NCBI GenBank assembly: GCA_964636385.1
Contig: CAZWSC010000033.1
Location: 1 to 49,907, forward strand
Length of the DNA stretch: 49,907 bases
Origin: CAZWSC01 sp964636385
Lineage (GTDB): Bacteria; Eisenbacteria; RBG-16-71-46; CAIMUX01
Direction: 5' to 3'
Positions 44,164 through 49,907 of the stretch are shown piece by piece. The notes under the pieces are model-generated. The model searched no databases, had not been told where the DNA came from, and saw nothing but the letters and a program-made list of their open reading frames with translations. The stretch's first letter is position 1, and every line of letters starts with the position of its first letter. A program made the translations under genes and the position numbers.

Positions 44164-45014
44164 TGGCTGGTCCTCCCGGCTCGTCGCGTTCACCAGCGGA
44201 CGAAGAAGCCGCCCCCCCGGAGCCGGAAGAGCGAAAAGAGGAGGTCGAAGAGGGAGCTCCGGCGTGGACCACCACCTTCGGGGACCTGATGAGCCTGTTG
44301 CTCACCTTCTTCATCCTGCTCTACGCCATGTCCGAGCTCAAGGTGGAGCGCTTCACCATGGCCACCCAGTCTCTCTCGCAGGCCCTGAGCGGTACAGCCG
44401 TGATCCCTCCGGATACTCCGACCGGGCTTGTTGCGGACACCCCGGGCATGTTCCACCCGGAGGACGGGGAGCAGGAGGAGGGGATCACACAGGAGGAGCG
44501 CGAGATCCTGTCAGCTGCCGAGCTCGAGATGGATGAGCTCATCGAGCGCCTGGAGGAACTCATAGAGGAACAGGGACTCCAGGATGTGATCTCAGTGGAC
44601 CGCTCGGACGAAGGAGTCCGGCTGAGCATCGTAGCCAGCACTCTCTTCCCCCCGGGCTCCGCCATCATGATCGAGGACAAGCGGTGGGTGCTGCGCTGCC
44701 TCGCGGAGGTCACATCCGGGCTGGAGTTCCCGGCGGTCGTATCCGGCCACACCGACAACGTTCCGATCAGCACGCCGCAGTTTCCATCCAACTGGGAGCT
44801 CTCGGCGGCCAGGGCCGGCGGTGTTGCCCGGGAGCTGGCCGAGTCCGGCCATTCCCCTGACTTCCTCAAGGTGGAAGCCTTCGGAGAGCACCGCCCGATC
44901 GACACGAACGCGACAGACGAAGGGCGCGCGCGGAACCGCCGGGTCGAGATCCTCTACAGCAGGACAGAGATCATCGCGAAGGTTGAGAGGCGGCTGAGGA
45001 AGGCCTCCTCGTGA
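44163..45014 (+). CDS. motB: Stator protein MotB
   Basis: 283 aa. Starts in TAATG, sharing the A with the motA stop. A charged N-terminus, one membrane segment (about 36-57) with the ion-binding Asp41 in FGDLMSLLLTFFILLYAMSE, an acidic helix (about 100-140), and an OmpA-type cell-wall binding domain (about 150-270: VVSGHTDNVPIS, NWELSAARAGGVAREL, RARNRRVEI). It anchors the stator to peptidoglycan. No other flagellar gene is in the window. Confidence 0.95.
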   Translation: MAGPPGSSRSPADEEAAPPEPEERKEEVEEGAPAWTTTFGDLMSLLLTFFILLYAMSELKVERFTMATQSLSQALSGTAVIPPDTPTGLVADTPGMFHPEDGEQEEGITQEEREILSAAELEMDELIERLEELIEEQGLQDVISVDRSDEGVRLSIVASTLFPPGSAIMIEDKRWVLRCLAEVTSGLEFPAVVSGHTDNVPISTPQFPSNWELSAARAGGVARELAESGHSPDFLKVEAFGEHRPIDTNATDEGRARNRRVEILYSRTEIIAKVERRLRKASS

Positions 45015-45265
45015 CCCACTGCGCAGGGCCGATAAGCCACTCGTCCCGGCAAGATCCGAAGCCCGCGCTGACCTGATGGCTGCCCTGTCGGGACTGCCAC
45101 TCTCACTTGTGGTACCCGACTGGCTGGAGCTGCCCGGACCGTATGCGCGCTCTCGTTCTGATGCCACAGCGGCCATCAGATCATGTGGTTCGGGCCAGAG
45201 GGATACGGTTCCGGCAGAACTGGCAGATGCAGACTGGCCGTAATGCATGGTACAATCCCCGCACC

Positions 45266-47926
45266 ATGAACCGGCAATCGAGACTGCTGTGGACCAGCCT
45301 GGTTTCGGCTGGTCTGGTTCTTGCGCTCGCTGGATCCAGCGAGGGACGCAACAACATCCGGAACTCCTTCCTGTCACTGTACCCTCATGTCGACGGTACT
45401 CCCCTGGACGACCTCCCAAGCAGGACGAATCACTGCGGGGCCTGCCACTTCGACTTCAGCGGAGGCGGGCCCCGAAATCCTTACGGGCTGGGGATCGAGA
45501 TCGGGTTGAACGCAGGCCTCACAGTGGAACAGGCACTTCTCGCAATCGAGGGGCATGATTCCGACGATGACGGCTACACGAACTGCATCGAGATCACGGA
45601 CATCCTGAACTTCGGCAACACTCCGACCTTTCCCGGGCTGAGCGCTGCGAACATCGGCAGCGTCAGTGCCATACCCCTGCATGAGATCGAGCCGTACCTG
45701 ACGCCGTCAGGAGGAAACGACACGACACCTCCGACTGTCATCATCATCTCTCCGAACGGCGGCGAGATACTCCAGGCCGGAATGCATCACGTGGTGAGCT
45801 ACATTGCCGAAGACGAGAGCGGGATCACAAGGATCAACCTCTACCACTCGGATGACGGCGGCGCCGGGTTCAAGCCGGTCGCAAGGAACGAGGCTCCGGG
45901 AACCGGGTTCGAGTGGTTCGTCCCCAACCGTCCCGGCGCATCCAACATCATCCGCGTCGAAGCGGTTGACGGTGCAGGGAATGCCGGCCACGCAGACAGC
46001 GATGCGTTCTTCACTATCCTGCCCGTTCAGGCAGGGTTCGTGCCCACCACTCTTCGGGACATGGACCTGCCCGGCACGCAGCCGTTCGAGGGGGCGGTGC
46101 TGGAAGATCCTTCCGTCTCGTGCGTCTCATGTCATGGCGGATACGACCAGCACGTGGAGGCATGGCACAACTGGGGCGGAAGCATGATGGGCCAGGCCGC
46201 CCGCGACCCGATCTTCCTTGCATGCCTGGCGATCGCCGAACAGGACGCTCCTTCCGTCGGCGACCTCTGTATCAGGTGCCACTCCCCCGGCGGATGGCAG
46301 GAGGGACGATCCGTCGACACCAGTGGAGGCCAGCTCACCGCCAGGGACCGCCACGGTGTTCAGTGCGACTTCTGCCACAGGATGGTTGACCACATCTACG
46401 TTCCCGGAGTCAGCCCGGACGAGGACGTAGCCGTGCTGGATGCCATCGACCCGCTCCCGCTGCAGTACGGCGGCGGCCAGTTCATCAACGACCCGGTCCC
46501 TGTGCGAAGGGGTCCTTATGACGACGTCGAGGCCAGCCACGCTTCTCTCAAGTCCCCCTTCCACAAATCCAGCGAGCTGTGCGGCGTCTGCCACGATGTC
46601 AGCAACCCCGTATTCATGAGGATCGGGCCCGACAGGTACGTCCCCGCGCCCTTCGATCAGCCGCACCCCGACATGGACCACCGGAACATGTTCCCCATCG
46701 AGAGGACATACAGCGAGTGGTCGGTGAGTGAGTACGCTCTCCTTGGCGTGTACGCGCCCCAGTTCGCCGGGAACAAACCGGACGGAGTCGTCTCAAGCTG
46801 CCAGGACTGCCACATGCGTTCCGTCAGCGGATACGGCGCGTCCCAGGGAGATCCACCACTCAGGGATGATCTCGGGCTCCATGACTTCATGGGGGGAAAC
46901 ACGTTCGTCCCCGACCTGCTCCCGCACTTCTTTCCCGACGAGGTCAACCCGGCACAGCTCCGGGATGCGAAGGCCCGCGCCGAGAGCATGCTCCAACTGG
47001 CGGCCACCCTGGAGCTCACTCCCCACGACCTTGGACTGACCGTCCGTGTCATCAACGAAACAGGCCACAAGCTGCCCTCAGGATATCCGGAGGGCAGGCG
47101 GATCTGGCTGAATGTCAGGGCGTACGACGAGTCGGACGATCTGGTGTTTGAATCAGGGGGGTACGATTTCGACACGGCGACACTGACGCACGACGGGCAT
47201 GCCAGGATCTACGAGATCCAACCCGGCCTCAGCCCGTCGCTCGCGGCAGCCATCGGTCTTCCGGACGGCAAGTCGTTCCACTTCGTCCTGAACGACACGA
47301 TCTACCTGGACAACCGCATTCCACCACGCGGCTTCACAAACGCGACCTTCCAGGAGATGCAGTCTCCGGCCGTGGCGCACGTATACGAGGACGGCCAGTA
47401 CTGGGACGACACCGATTACGAGCTTCCCGCAACGGCAGTTCTGGCCGAGGTCACGCTGTACTACCAGACGATCAGCAGGGAGTACATCGAGTTTCTCAGG
47501 GACGAGAACTACATGAACTCGGCAGGCATCGATCTGTACAACGCCTGGGAACTGCACGGCAAGGGAGCTCCCGTCGCGATGGCCTTCGAGTCCGTTCCGA
47601 TCAGCATTGTCCCCTCGGACGCCAGGGAGACGAGTGGACCTGCTCCCATGGTCGTTACGCTCAGGGTTGCCGGAGCGAACCCATTCCGTGACAGGATCGG
47701 TTTGAAGTACGCCGTACCCCGTCAGTCCGAAGTGCGTCTCGAGGTCTTCGATGTGGCCGGCCGCAGGACCAGGGCGATCGACGACGGCGTAAGACGCGGC
47801 GGCTGGTACGAGGCGATCTGGGACGGCCGGGACGAGTCCGGCCGGCCTGTTCAGTCAGGGATCTTTTTCGTGCGCCTTGAGGTCGGAACCGAGGTTCGGA
47901 TTGAGAAGGTCGTCAGGATGCGTTAA
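45266..47926 (+). CDS. Secreted hexahaem cytochrome c with FlgD-like C-terminal tail
   Basis: 886 aa from an ATG at 45266, followed by a signal peptide (WTSLVSAGLVLALAGSSEG); SD weak, with a TACAAT 13 bases before. Six CxxCH haem motifs: 57-61, 286-290, 335-339, 367-371, 439-443, 512-516. Between the first two lie a calcium-binding-like DSDDDGYTN (about 99-107) and an Ig-like domain (about 155-260). Beyond the haems is a beta-rich part and a final 85 residues (LKYAVPRQSEVRLEVFDVAG ... IWDGRDESGRP) that match the FlgD-type/type IX sorting tail. It should end outside the inner membrane, maybe on the surface. Possible electron-transfer role; haem arrangement resembles no enzyme I can name. Confidence 0.88.
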   Translation: MNRQSRLLWTSLVSAGLVLALAGSSEGRNNIRNSFLSLYPHVDGTPLDDLPSRTNHCGACHFDFSGGGPRNPYGLGIEIGLNAGLTVEQALLAIEGHDSDDDGYTNCIEITDILNFGNTPTFPGLSAANIGSVSAIPLHEIEPYLTPSGGNDTTPPTVIIISPNGGEILQAGMHHVVSYIAEDESGITRINLYHSDDGGAGFKPVARNEAPGTGFEWFVPNRPGASNIIRVEAVDGAGNAGHADSDAFFTILPVQAGFVPTTLRDMDLPGTQPFEGAVLEDPSVSCVSCHGGYDQHVEAWHNWGGSMMGQAARDPIFLACLAIAEQDAPSVGDLCIRCHSPGGWQEGRSVDTSGGQLTARDRHGVQCDFCHRMVDHIYVPGVSPDEDVAVLDAIDPLPLQYGGGQFINDPVPVRRGPYDDVEASHASLKSPFHKSSELCGVCHDVSNPVFMRIGPDRYVPAPFDQPHPDMDHRNMFPIERTYSEWSVSEYALLGVYAPQFAGNKPDGVVSSCQDCHMRSVSGYGASQGDPPLRDDLGLHDFMGGNTFVPDLLPHFFPDEVNPAQLRDAKARAESMLQLAATLELTPHDLGLTVRVINETGHKLPSGYPEGRRIWLNVRAYDESDDLVFESGGYDFDTATLTHDGHARIYEIQPGLSPSLAAAIGLPDGKSFHFVLNDTIYLDNRIPPRGFTNATFQEMQSPAVAHVYEDGQYWDDTDYELPATAVLAEVTLYYQTISREYIEFLRDENYMNSAGIDLYNAWELHGKGAPVAMAFESVPISIVPSDARETSGPAPMVVTLRVAGANPFRDRIGLKYAVPRQSEVRLEVFDVAGRRTRAIDDGVRRGGWYEAIWDGRDESGRPVQSGIFFVRLEVGTEVRIEKVVRMR

Positions 47927-49745
47927 GTCCAGGGAGGCGCTGATCATCCTGCTGGCGATTCTTGCCGCCGGATTCGGCCTTCGCATGGCCTATCTCGGCG
48001 AGCTCCGGGGAGAGCCCGATTACTCTCACCCGCTGGTCGACAGCCATTACCATGACTACTGGGCCAGGGCCGCCGCATCGGGGGACTGGTCGCCGCCCCG
48101 CCACGAGCCGGATCCGCAGATTCCGGCCAATCCGTACTTCCGCCCCCCGGGTTATCCATACTTCCTGACAGTCGTGTACAGGCTGTTCGGAGACGATTAC
48201 ACCACGCCAAGGGTGGTTCAACACATCCTGGGCCTCGCAGGAATCCTGCTCGTTTTCGTGCTCGGCCGGCGCATCTTCAGCACAACCGCAGGCCTGGTCG
48301 CCGCCGGGCTGCAGGCCTTCTACTGGATCTTCATCTACTTCGAGGGGGAGTTCCTGGAGCCGCCGCTTACGGTGCCCCTGATCCTCGGGTTCGCCATTCT
48401 CCTGATCGCCTGGAGTGACAGGCGCGCGGTGTGGGTCGTCGCGGCCGCGGGCCTGGCTCTGGGCGCGCTCTCCATCACGCGCCCCAACGCCCTGGTCCTG
48501 GCACCCGTCGGCTTGTGGTGGATCCTGCATCACAGCCGCGGCTCCGCATTCCGTCTCCGACTCCTACGGGATGCGTGCCTCTTCCTGCTGGCCACCGCGG
48601 TCGTGATCCTTCCCGTCACAATCCGCAATCACCGCGTCTCGGGCGAGTTCGTGCCGATCTCGACCAACAGCGGCATCAACCTGCTGATCAGCATCCACGA
48701 GCGGGCGGACGGCCAGGTGCGTGGGACCCTCCCGGGCATCGGCACGCTCGACACATGCTTCGACTGGCCCGACGTCGTCCGGAGGATAGGCCGGATCGAA
48801 GACAGGGACCTCTCACACAACGAAGTGTCCGGCTGGATGACATCCCGGGCGGTTCAGAAGGTGACGGAGGACCCGCTGCGCGCCCTCGGTCTGCTCGGGC
48901 GGAAGACGCTCCTCTTCTGGGGACCTGGCGAAGTGGCCGACAACAAGGTGATGGAGTTCGAGCGGGCGAACTCCCGGATCCTGCGGCGCATCCCCCTCAC
49001 CTTCCCCGTCGCGCTCGCGCTCGGACTCATGGGCATCGCGGCGGTCTTCTCACGCAGGCGCCTTTGGGGATCGACCGCACCCGACCCGTCCGTTCCACAG
49101 GCCGCGACGGGAGGAATCCGCGTTGACCGAATGGCGGTGTGGCTGATGATCGCGATTGTGGCTGCATGGTTCGCATCGCACCTGCCGTTTGTCATCACCT
49201 CGCGCTACCGCGTACCGATAATCCCGTTCCTGCTGGTCTGCGGGGCAGGGTTCCTTGTACAGCTCGAGCATCTGCTGAGAGCCGGGCGCAGGCGGGCCGC
49301 TACTGCTGCGCTCTGCCTGGCAATCGCGATTGCCGCACTTGCCCACAAGAACCCGGTCTACGAGCCAAGCTCCGCGCGGTGGCACTATCAGAGGGGAATC
49401 GCCCACGTCCGCGGCGGGAACCTCGACGCGGCGATCGGACAAATGAGGCTGGCCATCGCGGAGAATCCCAGCTACACGGCCGTCTACAACGACCTCGGCG
49501 CCGCCCTGGGCATGAAGGGTGAAGTCGCCGAAAGCGTCAGATACTTCGAGCAGTCACTGGCGCTGGACCCGGAGCGGCCACTTACACACCGCAACCTGGC
49601 CATGGCCCTCGAATACCTGGGAGAGCTGGGACGTAGCCGGTACCACTATTCCGAGGCGCTCCGCATCAACCCGTCAGACCGCCTGGCGAGGCACGGACTG
49701 CATCGCACCACCCGCTTGCAGGAACCGGACGCACGGGAACCCTGA
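47901..49745 (+). CDS. GT39-like membrane glycosyltransferase with C-terminal TPRs
   Basis: 614 aa. The best start is TTG 47901, with GAGG six bases upstream, inside the cytochrome end (26-base overlap); an ATG further in would remove the first membrane segment. The protein has about ten membrane segments, and EPDYSHPLVDSHYHDYWARA (about 38-57) after segment 1 resembles the acidic catalytic loop of ArnT/PMT/GT39 enzymes, which transfer sugars from lipid carriers. RPPGYPYFLTVVYRLFGDD follows, typical of the family. Residues about 490-600 hold three TPR units (RGIAHVRGGNLDAAIGQMRL, YNDLGAALGMKGEVAESVRY). It is coupled to a secreted protein that could be its substrate, which is an inference. Confidence 0.86.
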   Translation: MRRSSGCVKSREALIILLAILAAGFGLRMAYLGELRGEPDYSHPLVDSHYHDYWARAAASGDWSPPRHEPDPQIPANPYFRPPGYPYFLTVVYRLFGDDYTTPRVVQHILGLAGILLVFVLGRRIFSTTAGLVAAGLQAFYWIFIYFEGEFLEPPLTVPLILGFAILLIAWSDRRAVWVVAAAGLALGALSITRPNALVLAPVGLWWILHHSRGSAFRLRLLRDACLFLLATAVVILPVTIRNHRVSGEFVPISTNSGINLLISIHERADGQVRGTLPGIGTLDTCFDWPDVVRRIGRIEDRDLSHNEVSGWMTSRAVQKVTEDPLRALGLLGRKTLLFWGPGEVADNKVMEFERANSRILRRIPLTFPVALALGLMGIAAVFSRRRLWGSTAPDPSVPQAATGGIRVDRMAVWLMIAIVAAWFASHLPFVITSRYRVPIIPFLLVCGAGFLVQLEHLLRAGRRRAATAALCLAIAIAALAHKNPVYEPSSARWHYQRGIAHVRGGNLDAAIGQMRLAIAENPSYTAVYNDLGAALGMKGEVAESVRYFEQSLALDPERPLTHRNLAMALEYLGELGRSRYHYSEALRINPSDRLARHGLHRTTRLQEPDAREP

Positions 49746-49907
49746 GCCCTCCACTGGGGCCCTCCTGGCGGCCCGCCCCCACGGCCCGAGAGGCCGGGGG
49801 CACGCCGGGAGGGGGGGGGGGTTCCCCCGCGAGGCCCAGCCTCTTTGGCCCGACCGCCGCGTCGGGGTTCCCGCCGCGGACGTGGGCGATTCCCCTCTGA
49901 TAGTGCC
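49746..49907. other. GC-rich end with an 11-G run, no gene
   Basis: 162 bases of very GC-rich sequence. G run at 49811-49821 is followed by TTCCCCC, forming a hairpin. No open frame looks real. A homopolymer like this beside low-complexity sequence is where assemblies often fail, so this may be a contig edge. Confidence 0.5.

Noticed and set aside
45015..45265. Possible c-di-GMP riboswitch before the cytochrome gene
   Set aside because: Checked because multihaem genes can carry one; the conserved core sequences are not there.
1..49907. tRNA, rRNA, CRISPR array or transposon
   Set aside because: No tRNA-like T-loop context, no regularly spaced repeats and no transposase domain found by reading both strands; a covariance-model scan was not possible.

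Overview
The window is high-GC (about 64% by eye), densely coded bacterial DNA from a Gram-negative (diderm) organism: it carries outer-membrane barrel, Tol-Pal, SurA-like and lipoprotein genes. Secreted proteins with FlgD-like C-terminal tails, right-handed beta-helix proteins, NTF2-like lipoproteins and a DUF4159/DUF4175-like cluster are typical of high-GC FCB-related lineages such as Candidatus Eisenbacteria or Krumholzibacteriota. That placement is an inference; there is no rRNA gene to settle it. I found no tRNA, rRNA, CRISPR array, prophage or intact insertion sequence. Start sites were chosen from Shine-Dalgarno (SD) spacing, and many genes overlap by 1-4 bases.

Region 1 (1-8.3 kb, minus strand): a DUF4159 protein, a large DUF4175-like coiled-coil membrane protein and a TPR protein (cut by the window edge), then secD-secF with their own promoter. 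Region 2 (8.4-15.3 kb): an operon of an outer-membrane barrel and two related NTF2-like lipoproteins; divergent from it a polysaccharide flippase; then sugar nucleotidyltransferase rmlA and elbB. Region 3 (15.5-18.2 kb): a complete family B DNA polymerase and a small 9-bp-period repeat block. Region 4 (18.2-26.4 kb, minus): a nine-gene run surA-like, S4 protein, ftsE, ftsX, envC-like, holB, ricT-like, tatD, rsmA, linking envelope folding, division and core DNA/RNA functions.

Region 5 (26.4-30.2 kb, plus) is the most interesting. A good sigma-54 promoter with upstream inverted repeats precedes a degenerate receiver-domain protein, a GAF/HD-GYP c-di-GMP phosphodiesterase and a secreted beta-helix protein, closed by a row of hairpins. 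Region 6 (30.3-35.6 kb): a membrane-anchored sulfatase-fold/TPR protein, a DUF502 membrane protein, and a PAS histidine kinase with its NarL-type regulator.

Region 7 (36.2-41.9 kb, minus): an ABC-class ATPase, a TolA/TonB-like protein, tolB, pal and cpoB, without tolQ or tolR. Region 8 (42-49.9 kb, plus): a Gfo/Idh/MocA oxidoreductase, motA-motB behind a possible sigma-28 promoter, a six-haem secreted cytochrome with a FlgD-like C-terminal tail, and an overlapping GT39-like glycosyltransferase with TPRs. The window ends in GC-rich non-coding sequence with an 11-G run that may be an assembly edge.
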